From: Actinomycetota bacterium | Lineage (GTDB): Bacteria > Actinomycetota > Acidimicrobiia > Acidimicrobiales > Ilumatobacteraceae | Assembly: GCA_009704985.1 (NCBI GenBank) | Contig: WLDE01000016.1 | Span: forward strand, 1-35,005 | Length of the DNA stretch: 35,005 bases | Reading direction: 5' to 3' | Part shown: piece by piece, positions 15,186-23,691 of the stretch | How the letters are laid out: every line of letters starts with the position of its first letter | Numbering within the stretch: position 1 is the stretch's first letter | Notes under the pieces: model-generated | The model's input: only the letters and a program-made list of their open reading frames with translations | What the model was told of the DNA's origin: nothing | The model's database searches: none | Program-made: the position numbers and the translations under genes

Positions 15186-16352
15186 TCAGTAGCTCTTCGG
15201 CAAGCCGAGCACGTGCTGTCCGAGGTGGGCGAGCACGAGGTTGTTGTTGATCGGCGCCACCTGGTACAGCCGGGTCTCCCGGAACTTGCGCTCGATGTCG
15301 TACTCCGCGGCGAAGCCGAAGCCGCCGTGGGTGTCGAGGCACGCGTTGGCCGCCGCCCACGACGCCTCCGAGGCGAGCAGCTTGGCCATGTTCGCCTCGG
15401 TGCCGCACGGCCGGCCGGCGTCGAACAGGTCGGCGGCACGCTTGCGGACGAGGTCGGCGGCGCTCAGCGCGGCGTACGCCCTCGCCAGCGGGAACTGCAC
15501 CCCCTGGTTCGCTCCGATCGGTCGGCCGAACACCTCGCGGATCGAGGCGTAGTCCACCGCCCGTTCGAGGAAGAAGCGACCGTCCCCGAGGCACTCCGAC
15601 GCGATGAGGATGCGCTCCGCGTTCATGCCGTCGAGGATGTGCCGGAACCCCATGCCCTCCTGCCCGACGAGGGCGTTCGCCGGCACCACCACGTCGTCGA
15701 AGAAGACCTCCGTGCTGTTGTGGTTCATCATCGTCGGGATCGGGCGGATGGTGACGCCGCGCACCTCGCGGAGGTCGAGCAGGAACACCGACATGCCGTC
15801 GGTCTTCTTGGCCACGTCGTCGTAGGGCGTCGTGCGGGCGAGCAGGATCATCAGGTCGCTGTAGAGCGCTCGGGAGGTCCAGATCTTCTGACCGTTGATG
15901 CGCCACCCCTCCGGCACCCGCTCGGCGCGGGTGCGGATCCGGGCGGTCTCCGAGCCCGCCGTCGGTTCCGTGACGCCGAAGGCCTGCAGCCGCAGATCAC
16001 CCGACGCGATCGCCGGCAGGTAGCGCGCCTTCTGCTCCGCGGTGCCGTGACGGAGCAGGGTGCCCATCACGTACATCTGTGCGTGGCAGGCCGACGGGTT
16101 GCCGCCCGACGCGGCGATCTCCTCCAGGATCACGCAGGCCCCCCGCAGCGAGAGCCCGCCGCCGCCGTACTCCTCGGGGATCAGCGCGCCGAGCCACCCC
16201 TGGCGCGTCAGCTCGTCGACGAACTCCGACGGGTAGCGGTCCGGCTCGAGCCCGCGCCAGTACTCGTTGCCGTACTTGTCGCAGAGCCGGCGGACCTCGG
16301 AGCGGATGCCCTCGTGCTCGTCGTCGATGCCGAAGTCGATCCTGGCCGCCAT
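15186..16352 (-). CDS. Acyl-CoA dehydrogenase
   Basis: A 388-residue flavin acyl-CoA dehydrogenase. Typical segments are IPEEYGGGGLSLRGACVILEEIA, the flavin-side FGVTEPTAGSETARI (125-139), WRINGQKIWTS (150-160) and FGRPIGANQGVQFPLA. The standard C-terminal catalytic GT-E motif is replaced by LYQVAPINNN. The general base is therefore more likely Glu246 in GMNAERILIA, where isovaleryl- and long-chain acyl-CoA dehydrogenases carry theirs. This hints at a branched or bulky acyl substrate. ATG 16352 has an AGGGAGG Shine-Dalgarno about 10 nt upstream. A 16-bp palindrome at 16392-16407 controls this gene and the divergent aldehyde dehydrogenase. Confidence 0.9.
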   Translation of the reverse strand: MAARIDFGIDDEHEGIRSEVRRLCDKYGNEYWRGLEPDRYPSEFVDELTRQGWLGALIPEEYGGGGLSLRGACVILEEIAASGGNPSACHAQMYVMGTLLRHGTAEQKARYLPAIASGDLRLQAFGVTEPTAGSETARIRTRAERVPEGWRINGQKIWTSRALYSDLMILLARTTPYDDVAKKTDGMSVFLLDLREVRGVTIRPIPTMMNHNSTEVFFDDVVVPANALVGQEGMGFRHILDGMNAERILIASECLGDGRFFLERAVDYASIREVFGRPIGANQGVQFPLARAYAALSAADLVRKRAADLFDAGRPCGTEANMAKLLASEASWAAANACLDTHGGFGFAAEYDIERKFRETRLYQVAPINNNLVLAHLGQHVLGLPKSY

Positions 16353-16391
16353 CGTCGGCACCTCCCTGGTCTGGCCGGTCCCCGGCGGTCG

Positions 16392-16407
16392 ATCTTTGAT
16401 CAAAGAT
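16392..16407. promoter_or_regulatory. 16-bp perfect palindrome, probable GntR operator (site A)
   Basis: ATCTTTGATCAAAGAT lies between the divergent acyl-CoA dehydrogenase and aldehyde dehydrogenase genes. A near match, ATGATTGATCAAACAT, lies before the ABC transporter (23626-23641). A reverse-strand TATCTT box overlaps the palindrome. The only GntR gene in the window is at 18014-18724; the pairing is inferred. Confidence 0.65.
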
Positions 16408-16462
16408 ACGTTATCGCGCGGACTACCATCGGCCGGTCGGGACCGGTCAGGGGGCACGGCCG

Positions 16463-16522
16463 CCCGACCACGAGGAGCCCGACCACGAAGAGCCCGACCA
16501 CGAAGAGCCCGACCACGAGGAG
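16463..16522 (+). repeat. 15-bp tandem repeat, 4 copies, carrying the ribosome-binding site
   Basis: CCCGACCACGARGAG starts at 16463, 16478, 16493 and 16508, with only A/G changes at one position. The last unit ends in GAGGAG, 8 nt before ATG 16531, so it supplies the Shine-Dalgarno and the other three are extra purine-rich copies. Confidence 0.9.
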
Positions 16523-16530
16523 ATCGTCCG

Positions 16531-18000
16531 ATGGAACAGCACCAGCACTGGATCGCCGGACGGGCCCGACCGGCCGAGCACGGCGCGACGCTCGAGTCGT
16601 TCGACCCGGCCACCGGCGAGCCGTGGGTGCTCGTCGCCCGAGGCTCCGCGACCGACGTCGACGAGGCGGTCGCAGCGGCGGCCACGGCCTTCGAGACCTG
16701 GCGGCGCACCGGTCCGTCGGCGCGGGCCGCGATCATCTGGAAGCTCGGCGACCTCATCGCCGACCACGCCCCCGAGCTCGCCGCGCTCGAGGCCCGCGAC
16801 GCCGGCAAGGTGATCCGCGAGACCACCGGCCAGATCACCGGGCTGCGCAACTGGTACCGGTACTACGCGTCGCTCGCGTACCACCTCGAGGGCACCACGA
16901 TCCCCCACGACTCGGGCACGCTGCAGATCAGCACCGTCCGCGAGCCCTACGGCGTGGTGGCCGTGATCCCGGCGTTCAACTCGCCGATGCTGCTCGGGTC
17001 GATGGGACTCGTCCCGGCGCTGGTGGCCGGCAACACCGTCGTGGTGAAGCCACCGGAGGTGAACGCCGGCGCCCTCTCCCGCCTCGGCGAGCTCGCCGAG
17101 CAGGCCGGCCTGCCCCCGGGGTGCCTCAACATCGTCAACGGCCTCGGCGCCGAGGCGGGTGACCACCTGGTCGGCCACCCGGGCGTTGCGAAGGTGGTGT
17201 TCACCGGCGGCCCCGATTCGGGTCGGCTGGTGGCACGACGCGCGGCCGAGGGGTTGAAGCCGCTCGTGCTCGAACTCGGCGGCAAGTCGGCGAACATCGT
17301 CTTCGGCGACGTCAGCGTGCCCCACGTGGTGAACGGCGTCATCGCCGGGATCTTCGCCGCCACTGGGCAGACCTGTGTGGCCGGTTCGCGGCTCCTCGTG
17401 CACCGCAGCGTGGCCGGAGAGCTCGTCGACGCGATCGCAGCTCGCGCCGCCACGATCCGCCTCGGCGACCCGCTCGACGCGTCGACCGAGATGGGCCCGC
17501 TGTCGCAGCCGAAGATCCTCGACGGCGTCACGAGCCGCGTCGAGCAGGCGGTGGCGCAGGGCGCGGTGGTGCGCTGCGGCGGGCCGCTCGGCGACCGGCC
17601 CGACCGCGGGTGGTTCTTCCCGCCCACGGTGCTCGAAGGGGTCCACAACCAGATGGACGTCGCCCGGCACGAGCTGTTCGGACCGGTGCTCGCGGTCATC
17701 CCGTTCGACGACGACGACGAGGCGATCTCCATCGCGAACGACTCGCCCTTCGGCCTCGCGGCCGGGGTGTGGACCAACGACGTGCGCCGCGCCCATCGCG
17801 TGGCCCACCTGCTCGACGCCGGCACCGTCTGGGTGAACACGTACCGGGCGCTCAACTTCGCCGTCCCGTTCGGCGGCCGCAAGCTGAGCGGCTACGGGCG
17901 CGAGAACGGCATCGACGGGCTGCGCGAGTTCACCCAGGCGAAGGGCATCTGGTTCGAGACCGACACGGCACCCGTCGGCGACCCGTTCGTGCTCCGCTGA
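16531..18000 (+). CDS. NAD(P)-dependent aldehyde dehydrogenase
   Basis: A complete 489-residue aldehyde dehydrogenase. Catalytic features are Asn150 (IPAFNSP), Lys173 (VVKPPE), Glu248 (LELGGKSAN) and nucleophile Cys282 (GQTCVAGSR); the C-terminal block FGGRKLSGYGRENG is typical. The usual PWNFP is written PAFNSP. The protein begins with the same HWIAGR element as the partial gene at 1-83. ATG 16531 is set by the repeated GAGGAG ribosome-binding sites. It is divergent from the acyl-CoA dehydrogenase across palindrome site A and converges with the GntR gene 13 bases away. The aldehyde is unknown; the neighbours suggest an aliphatic or aryl-alkyl aldehyde from an imported substrate. Confidence 0.92.
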   Translation: MEQHQHWIAGRARPAEHGATLESFDPATGEPWVLVARGSATDVDEAVAAAATAFETWRRTGPSARAAIIWKLGDLIADHAPELAALEARDAGKVIRETTGQITGLRNWYRYYASLAYHLEGTTIPHDSGTLQISTVREPYGVVAVIPAFNSPMLLGSMGLVPALVAGNTVVVKPPEVNAGALSRLGELAEQAGLPPGCLNIVNGLGAEAGDHLVGHPGVAKVVFTGGPDSGRLVARRAAEGLKPLVLELGGKSANIVFGDVSVPHVVNGVIAGIFAATGQTCVAGSRLLVHRSVAGELVDAIAARAATIRLGDPLDASTEMGPLSQPKILDGVTSRVEQAVAQGAVVRCGGPLGDRPDRGWFFPPTVLEGVHNQMDVARHELFGPVLAVIPFDDDDEAISIANDSPFGLAAGVWTNDVRRAHRVAHLLDAGTVWVNTYRALNFAVPFGGRKLSGYGRENGIDGLREFTQAKGIWFETDTAPVGDPFVLR

Positions 18001-18020
18001 GGCCGGCGCCCGTTCAGCGG
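17994..18020. terminator. Inverted repeat containing both stop codons of convergent genes
   Basis: CCGCTGA (17994-18000) and TCAGCGG (18014-18020) form a 7-bp stem over a 13-nt GC-rich loop. The TGA of the aldehyde dehydrogenase and the reverse TGA of the GntR gene are the two arms. Position suggests a shared terminator, but there is no T tract. Confidence 0.4.
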
Positions 18021-18724
18021 GCGCGAGGTCCCGACCAGAACCCCTTGCCGGTGAGCGCCACCACGGCCTGGTGCCCGCTCGCCACGAGGTGTTCGGTCAT
18101 CGCCGCCCGTGCCTTGGCCGGATCGCGACGCTCGATCGCGACGAGCACCTGCTCGTGGTGGTGCTGCGCGAGCTTGGCCCACTCGCTGTCGAACATGTAG
18201 TGGTGCGACGGGAGGCTGCGTGCCAGCAACCCGAGCGTGCTGCGCAACCTGCTGCCCGCCACGCGGTTGATGATCCGGTGGAACTCCTCGTTCGAGCGCT
18301 GCTGCGCCGCACCGCCCCGAGCCTTCACGAACTGCTCGTGGGCGCGGCGCAGGTCGGCGATCTCGGCGGCGCTCAGCCGCTCCGCCGCACGTGCCGCGGC
18401 GATGCCGGCCACCAGCCCGTACACCTCGTACTGGTCGTGGACGTCCTCCGGCGTGAGCTGCGCCACGTACGCCCCGCGCCGGGGCGTGTTGACCACGAGA
18501 CCTTCCTGCTCGAGCGCGATCAGCGCCTCGCGCACGGGGAGCCGGCTCATGCCGTGCGCCTCGGCCACCGCGTCCTGGTCGATGCGTTCGCCGAGGGCGA
18601 GGGTGCCGGCCAGGATCATGTCGCGCAGCTCGGTGGCGACCTCTTCGGCGAAGCGCTCGCGCTTCACGGGCCGGCCCGCGGCGCGACCGTTCGGACGGGA
18701 TCTGCTCGACGCGTACTCAGCCAT
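18014..18724 (-). CDS. GntR-family regulator, FCD subfamily
   Basis: A 236-residue regulator. The N-terminal winged helix shows LRDMILAGTLALGERIDQ, AVAEAHGMSRLPVREALIALEQEGLV and the wing NTPRRGAYVAQLTP. The helical FCD ligand domain follows, with likely metal-site histidines in EEFHRIIN, QHHHEQVL and MTEHL. ATG 18724 overlaps the last codons of the livM-livG fusion (ATG-GC-TGA), so it is translationally coupled and the last gene of the transporter operon; a TTG 12 bases earlier is less likely. FCD proteins usually respond to an organic acid. Palindromes at 16392 and 23626 are the probable targets, making this a local and autoregulatory switch. Confidence 0.88.
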   Translation of the reverse strand: MAEYASSRSRPNGRAAGRPVKRERFAEEVATELRDMILAGTLALGERIDQDAVAEAHGMSRLPVREALIALEQEGLVVNTPRRGAYVAQLTPEDVHDQYEVYGLVAGIAAARAAERLSAAEIADLRRAHEQFVKARGGAAQQRSNEEFHRIINRVAGSRLRSTLGLLARSLPSHHYMFDSEWAKLAQHHHEQVLVAIERRDPAKARAAMTEHLVASGHQAVVALTGKGFWSGPRAR

Positions 18725-20666
18725 GTTGCGAGCCAAGATACGCGTCGATCACGCGCTGGTCTCGCTGGATCTCCGCCGCGGTCCCCTCGGCGAGGACGGC
18801 GCCCTGGTCGAGCACCGTCACGTACTCGCAGATGTTGGTGATGAACCCGAGGTCGTGGTCGATCACCAGCACCCCCGAGCCGATCGCGGTGGCGATCCGC
18901 CGGACGTGGTCGACCATCGCCAGCGACTCCGCCGAGCTCATGCCCGAGGTGGGCTCGTCGAGGAGCAGGAAGTCGGGGCGCAGGGCGGCCGCGCGGGCGA
19001 TCTCCAGGCGGCGCTGGTTGCCGTAGTCGAGCGTGGCGGCCGATCGGTCGGCCATGTGCTCGAGGTCCGAGAGCGCGAGCAGCTCGTCGACGCTCACGCC
19101 GGGCCGGTGCGACCGATGGTCGTGGGCGACGAGGTCGGCGATCGCGATGTTCTCGCGCACGGTGAGGGCGGGGAACACGCGCAGGTTCTGGAAGGTGCGG
19201 CTCACCCCGGCGCGAGCGCGACGGTAGGGCGCACCTGTGAGCTCGCGGTCGCCGATGCGCACCGTGCCGGTGGTGGGCTCGACGAGACCCGTGAGCAGGT
19301 TGACGAAGGTGGTCTTGCCGGCGCCGTTGGGTCCGATGAGGCCGTGGATGCGGCCAGGTTCCACCCGGATCGAGACGTCGTCGACCGCGGTGAAGCCGCC
19401 GAACACGACGCCGAGCCCGGCGGTGGTGAGCGCCTCATCGGCCGGTGCGGGTCCGGCCGGAGCCACGGCGGAGACGACCGGGTCGGTGGGAACGTCGGCG
19501 GTCGCTGCGTCGCCGGCCTCGGGGGCGGACTCGGAGCCTGGCGTCGCCGCACGGGCCGGGCGGCGGACGAAGTGCCGCGTCAGCCACCGCCCCAGGTCGA
19601 ACTCGCCCAGCAACCCGTTGGGTCGGGTGAGCAGCACGGCGAGCAGCGCGCCGGCGAGGAACAGGTCGGGCAGGCCGTCGACCACCGGCCAGTCGAAGCC
19701 GAGGAAGTTCGGGCCGTCGCCGAGGAAGCGGGTGACCTCCTTGCCGACGGTGATGAGCACCGTGCCGGCGATCGCGCCGGTCACCGTCCGCATGCCGCCG
19801 ACCACCAGCATCGCCAGGATCAGGATCGTGAACTCGAAGCTGAACTGCGAGGGTCCGATCGACCCGAGCGACTGCACCCGCAGGATGCCGCCGAGCGCGA
19901 CCAGCGCACCGCTCACCACGAACGCGATCAATCGCGGGCGGAACACCTCGACCCCCATCGCGCCGGCGGCGAGCTCGTCCTCGCGCGTGGCCACGGCGTA
20001 GCGGCCCACCTTGCTCGACCGGAACATCACCGCCACGCCGACGGCGATCGCCGCTCCCACGACCGGCCAGGTCCATCCGTCGATGCGAGGCACGCTGCTC
20101 AGGTTCTGTGCCCCACCGGTGAGGTCCTTGCGGTTCTCGGCCACCTGCCGCACGATCGCCAGGAACGCGAGCGTGATCATCGTCGCCGCGAGGCCGGAGG
20201 TCCGCGCCGCCACCAGGCCGAGCAGGAACGCGACCGCGATGCCGGCGCCGATGCCGATCAGCGACGCCGCGAGCGGGCTGAGCTCGATCTCGGGGATGCC
20301 CCACGGGGCGTTCGGGATGAGCACGGTCTTGCGGTCGGACGGCACGGCGAGCAGCGCCATGGTGTACGCGGCGACGCTGGCGATGCCCAGGTGTCCGAAC
20401 GAGAGCACGCCGGTGTTGCCGATGAACACCTGGAACCCGAGCACCAGCACGAGGTTCACGAACAGGTCGCCGATCAGCAGGTCGCGCGCCGAGCTGCCAC
20501 CCGACGCATAGAGGGCGCCGATCGCGAGGATGACGACCAGGAAGCCGAGGTTGCCCACGAGCGACGGCAGTGCGACCGAGCGCAGCTGCGACCGCACGGG
20601 AGCGCCGACGGTCGGCCGGGCGACCGTGACGGTGCGGGCGAGGGGAGCGGTCCGGTCGGCGGCCAT
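18717..20666 (-). CDS. Fused LivM permease and LivG ATPase of a branched-chain-type ABC importer
   Basis: A single 649-residue frame. Residues 33-360 are a LivM-like permease with about eight or more membrane helices (FIGNTGVLSFGHLGIASVAAY; ARTSGLAATMITLAFLAIVR). Residues 370-412 are an Ala/Pro-rich linker. Residues 413-649 are a LivG-like ATPase with Walker A GPNGAGKT (445-452), signature YGNQRRLEIARA (548-559), Walker B FLLLDEP (566-572) and the LivG IDHDL segment. The subunits are usually separate in enteric bacteria; no stop or frameshift is seen between them. ATG 20666 overlaps the livH stop by one base. With LivH, LivF and the binding protein it completes a HAAT-type importer for amino acids or organic acids. 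Confidence 0.92.
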   Translation of the reverse strand: MAADRTAPLARTVTVARPTVGAPVRSQLRSVALPSLVGNLGFLVVILAIGALYASGGSSARDLLIGDLFVNLVLVLGFQVFIGNTGVLSFGHLGIASVAAYTMALLAVPSDRKTVLIPNAPWGIPEIELSPLAASLIGIGAGIAVAFLLGLVAARTSGLAATMITLAFLAIVRQVAENRKDLTGGAQNLSSVPRIDGWTWPVVGAAIAVGVAVMFRSSKVGRYAVATREDELAAGAMGVEVFRPRLIAFVVSGALVALGGILRVQSLGSIGPSQFSFEFTILILAMLVVGGMRTVTGAIAGTVLITVGKEVTRFLGDGPNFLGFDWPVVDGLPDLFLAGALLAVLLTRPNGLLGEFDLGRWLTRHFVRRPARAATPGSESAPEAGDAATADVPTDPVVSAVAPAGPAPADEALTTAGLGVVFGGFTAVDDVSIRVEPGRIHGLIGPNGAGKTTFVNLLTGLVEPTTGTVRIGDRELTGAPYRRARAGVSRTFQNLRVFPALTVRENIAIADLVAHDHRSHRPGVSVDELLALSDLEHMADRSAATLDYGNQRRLEIARAAALRPDFLLLDEPTSGMSSAESLAMVDHVRRIATAIGSGVLVIDHDLGFITNICEYVTVLDQGAVLAEGTAAEIQRDQRVIDAYLGSQHG

Positions 20667-21553
20667 CACACACGCTCCGCTGTCCGGACGTTGAACAGGC
20701 CCTGCGGTCGGACGACGAACAGCACGGCGATCACCACGAACACGAAGCTGTCGGTGAGCCCCTGCAGGTCGCTCGGGAGCCACGATCGGAAGTACACCTC
20801 GGCCACGCCGAGCGACAGCCCGCCGACGACGGCGCCGGGCAGGCTCCCGAGGCCGCCGATGATCGCGGCGATGACGGCCTTCAGGAGCGGCTCGGCACCC
20901 ATGCGCGGATCGGCCTGGCCGCGACGGACGAGCCAGATCGCACCGGCGATGCCGGCGAGCAGGCCGGCGTAGGCGAACGCGCCGGAGATCACCCGGTTGG
21001 CGCGCACGCCCATCAGCCGCGCTGCGTCGAAGTCCTCCGATGCGGCGCGGATCGCGAGGCCGAACATCGTGGTGCGCAGCATGATCGCCGTCCCGACGAA
21101 GCAGGCGACCGCCACGAGGATGCTCACGACGTCCCAGATCTCGATGTTGAACGGGCCGAGCTCGACGACCTTGAACGCGATGTCGGGCGCCTCGTAGCGG
21201 CGAGGCGTGGACGACACCCCGATGCGCCACGCGGCGTGCGACAGGATCTCGATCGCGAACGACGTGAGCAGCAGCGTGAACGCGCTCGCCGCGCGGACAC
21301 GGCGGAACGCCACGAGCTCGATGAGCATCGACAGCACCACCGCCGACAGGATCGCGACGGGAATCGCCACCCACCAGGAGATGTCGTTGCTGCGCATCGC
21401 GTAGATGACGTACGCCCCCATGGTGAGCAGCTCGCCGTGGGCGAAGTTCACCAGGTGCATCACGCCGAAGAGCATCGACACCCCGACGGCCAGCAGCGCG
21501 TAGGTGCTGCCGTTGCCCAACCCGTCGATGAGGTTCTGGACGAACTGCGTCAT
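20666..21553 (-). CDS. livH: LivH-type permease of the branched-chain-type ABC importer
   Basis: A 295-residue inner-membrane permease with about eight hydrophobic helices. Family hallmarks are NLIDGLGNGSTYALLAVGVSMLFGVMHLVNFAHGELLTMGAY at the N-terminus and AVIAAIIGGLGSLPGAVVGGLSLG (the EAA-like coupling loop) later on; these are given here as features, not as proof of substrate. It lies 60 bases after livF and overlaps the next gene by one base (TGATG). It forms the translocation pore with the LivM half of the fused protein. Confidence 0.93.
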   Translation of the reverse strand: MTQFVQNLIDGLGNGSTYALLAVGVSMLFGVMHLVNFAHGELLTMGAYVIYAMRSNDISWWVAIPVAILSAVVLSMLIELVAFRRVRAASAFTLLLTSFAIEILSHAAWRIGVSSTPRRYEAPDIAFKVVELGPFNIEIWDVVSILVAVACFVGTAIMLRTTMFGLAIRAASEDFDAARLMGVRANRVISGAFAYAGLLAGIAGAIWLVRRGQADPRMGAEPLLKAVIAAIIGGLGSLPGAVVGGLSLGVAEVYFRSWLPSDLQGLTDSFVFVVIAVLFVVRPQGLFNVRTAERV

Positions 21554-21613
21554 CGTGTGCCCCTCGTGCCCCCGGTCCCCATGGTGTCCTCGGTGTCCCG
21601 CGCGTGCGGTCCG

Positions 21614-22321
21614 TCAGGAGCCGCCGACGTAGGTGTCGAACAGGTCGGACCGACCTGCGAGCTCGGGACCCGAGCCCTCGGCGACGATCTCGCCGGTGCG
21701 CAGCACGTAGCCGCGGTCGGCGACGGAGAGCACCCGCTGCGCCTGCTGCTCGACCACCAGGATCGTGCGGCCCTGCGCGCGGAGCTGGTCGAGGAGTTCG
21801 AAGATGACGTCGACCATCGTGGGCGCGAGACCGAGGCACGGCTCGTCGAGCAGGAGCAGCTTCGGCTCGCACATCAGCGCGCGTGCGACGGCGAGCTGCT
21901 GCGCCTGGCCGCCCGACAGGTAGCCGGCGGACACGTCCCACTTCGTGCGCAGCACCGGGAACAGCTCGCCCATCTCCTCCATCCGCGCCTTGCGCTGCGA
22001 CTTCGGCACGGTGGCACCGGCGAGGCGGAGGTTCTCCGCGACGGAGAGGTCCTTGAAGATGCGGCGCCGTTCGGGCACGAGCGCGAGCCCGCGCGCGACG
22101 TTGGCCGCCGGATCGGCACCGGTGACGTCGGTGCCCTCGAACCGGACGCTGCCGTTCGCCGGACGCAGGAGCCCCACGACCGACGACAGCAGCGTCGTCT
22201 TGCCCGCACCGTTCGGGCCCACGAGGGCGACCAGCTCACCGACGGCGACGTGGAGCGACACCGCGTGCAGCGCGGTGAGCGCGCCGTAGCGCGTGGTGAG
22301 CCGGTCGACCTCGAGGATCAT
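21614..22321 (-). CDS. livF: LivF-type ATPase of the branched-chain-type ABC importer
   Basis: A 235-residue ABC ATPase. Walker A is GPNGAGKTT (35-43), the signature is YLSGGQAQQLAVARAL and Walker B is LLLLDEPCLGLAP. The PERRRIFKDLSVAENL segment is typical of LivF. ATG 22321 was chosen over an upstream open stretch because the protein then begins MILEVDRLTTRYG, the normal LivF start, 34 bases after the binding-protein gene. It pairs with the LivG domain of the fused protein to power uptake. Confidence 0.93.
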   Translation of the reverse strand: MILEVDRLTTRYGALTALHAVSLHVAVGELVALVGPNGAGKTTLLSSVVGLLRPANGSVRFEGTDVTGADPAANVARGLALVPERRRIFKDLSVAENLRLAGATVPKSQRKARMEEMGELFPVLRTKWDVSAGYLSGGQAQQLAVARALMCEPKLLLLDEPCLGLAPTMVDVIFELLDQLRAQGRTILVVEQQAQRVLSVADRGYVLRTGEIVAEGSGPELAGRSDLFDTYVGGS

Positions 22322-22355
22322 CGGTGGACGTTCGGAACTCGATGCCGGCTCGGCG

Positions 22356-23603
22356 TCAGCCGCCGGCCACGACCGACGGGTAGAAGGCCTCGACGAGCGC
22401 CGGTGCACCGTCGGTGACGGTGAGGATCGACACGTCGCGCTTGGGTGTGCCGCCGACGCCGACGTAGCTCGTCGTGCCGGTGACGGTCTCGACCGAGACG
22501 TTCTGGATCGCCTCGATGAGCGCCGCACCGTCGGTGGAGCACGCCGCCGACGCCGCCGCTGCCGCGATGTTCACCGCGTCGGCGCCGAGCGCCCCGAAGG
22601 CGACGGTGCCCACGGGCTCGCCCTTGGCGGCCTCGTAGTCGGCGAGGAACTGCTCGACGCCGTTGTTCGGGCCGGGGAAGGTGTGGCTGGTGAAGAACAC
22701 ACCCTCGGCGTCGGCACCGACCGTCCACACCTCGCTGGCGTCGAAGCCGTCGGCGCTGATCACGGCCGAGGTCACGCCGGCCTCGCGCAGCTGCTTCAGG
22801 AAGATGCCGGCCTCGGGCAGGAAGAACGCCGAGTAGATGGCGTCGGGCTGCGGGTCGAGGGCGGCGATCTCGTTCACCTGTGCCGAGAAGTCGGTGTCGC
22901 CCAGGTTGAACGACAGGTCGGCGGCCACCGTGCCGCCCGCACCCGTGAACACCTCGGTGAACGCGGCGGTGGTGATGTTGAGGTACGGGATGTCGGACGA
23001 CGACAGCGTCACCGCGTTCGTGAAGCCCTGCTTCGTCGCGAACTCGGCGGCGGCCGAGGCCTGCACGCGGTCGTCGAAGGACACGAGGAACGCCCCGCGG
23101 CCGGGATCCGAGAGCGTGATCTCGGTGCTGGTCACGAACAGCACCGGGACCGACCCGTTGGTCACCTCGAGCAGCGGCAGGCCGTAGTCGGAGAACGGCG
23201 GGCCGAGCACGATGTCGGCGCCGCCGTCGAGCAGCTCCTGCACCGCGCGCTGCGCGGCGGCGGGATCCGGCGGGGTCTGGCTGATCTGCTTGATCTCGAA
23301 CTCGATCGGCTTGCCACCGACACCACCGGCGGCGTTGATCTGCTCGACGGTGTACTCGGCCCCCTTCGAGCCGGGCACGTCACCGATGCCACCGAGGTCG
23401 AAGTCGGCCGCGTAGCCGATCTTCAACGGCTCGTCGAGCGTGCAGTCTCCGCTCGCACCGCCACCGGCGGTCGCGTCCGACGACCCGGCATCGGTGGCCT
23501 GGCTCGCCTCCGTCCCGTCGGTCTCCTCCTCGTCACCACCGCATGCGGCGATCACGAGCGACAGCGCCGCGAACGCAGCGACGACCGGTGTCCTTCTCCT
23601 CAT
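22356..23603 (-). CDS. Lipoprotein substrate-binding protein of the ABC importer
   Basis: A 415-residue periplasmic-binding-type lipoprotein (type I, Leu/Ile/Val-binding fold). A lipoprotein signal peptide ends in LVIAAC with lipidated Cys21, followed by an acidic Ser/Thr/Gly linker to about residue 55. The mature domain begins LKIGYAADFDLGGIGDVPGSKGAEYTVEQINAAGG, typical of receptors for amino acids, amides or aromatic acids. It is the first gene of the importer operon; the leader contains GGGGGAGGG before the ATG and palindrome site B over a TATGTT box. The ligand is unknown; the catabolic surroundings favour an organic or aromatic acid over leucine. Confidence 0.9.
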   Translation of the reverse strand: MRRRTPVVAAFAALSLVIAACGGDEEETDGTEASQATDAGSSDATAGGGASGDCTLDEPLKIGYAADFDLGGIGDVPGSKGAEYTVEQINAAGGVGGKPIEFEIKQISQTPPDPAAAQRAVQELLDGGADIVLGPPFSDYGLPLLEVTNGSVPVLFVTSTEITLSDPGRGAFLVSFDDRVQASAAAEFATKQGFTNAVTLSSSDIPYLNITTAAFTEVFTGAGGTVAADLSFNLGDTDFSAQVNEIAALDPQPDAIYSAFFLPEAGIFLKQLREAGVTSAVISADGFDASEVWTVGADAEGVFFTSHTFPGPNNGVEQFLADYEAAKGEPVGTVAFGALGADAVNIAAAAASAACSTDGAALIEAIQNVSVETVTGTTSYVGVGGTPKRDVSILTVTDGAPALVEAFYPSVVAGG

Positions 23604-23625
23604 CGGAAAACCCTCCCCCTGAATG

Positions 23626-23641
23626 ATGATTGATCAAACAT
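23626..23641. promoter_or_regulatory. Near-perfect 16-bp palindrome, probable GntR operator (site B)
   Basis: ATGATTGATCAAACAT differs from a perfect palindrome at one base pair and shares the TTGATCAAA core with site A. A reverse-strand -10 box TATGTT (23637-23642) overlaps it, so binding would block the ABC transporter promoter. Confidence 0.6.
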
Positions 23642-23691
23642 ACATGACCGCCCGGTGGCGGTCACCCGTGCAGTGCGCACACACGTGAGCT

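Noticed and set aside
16463..16522. 15-bp array as a CRISPR or attachment site
   Set aside because: Units are contiguous without spacers, there is no cas gene or integrase, and the array is explained by duplicated ribosome-binding sequence.
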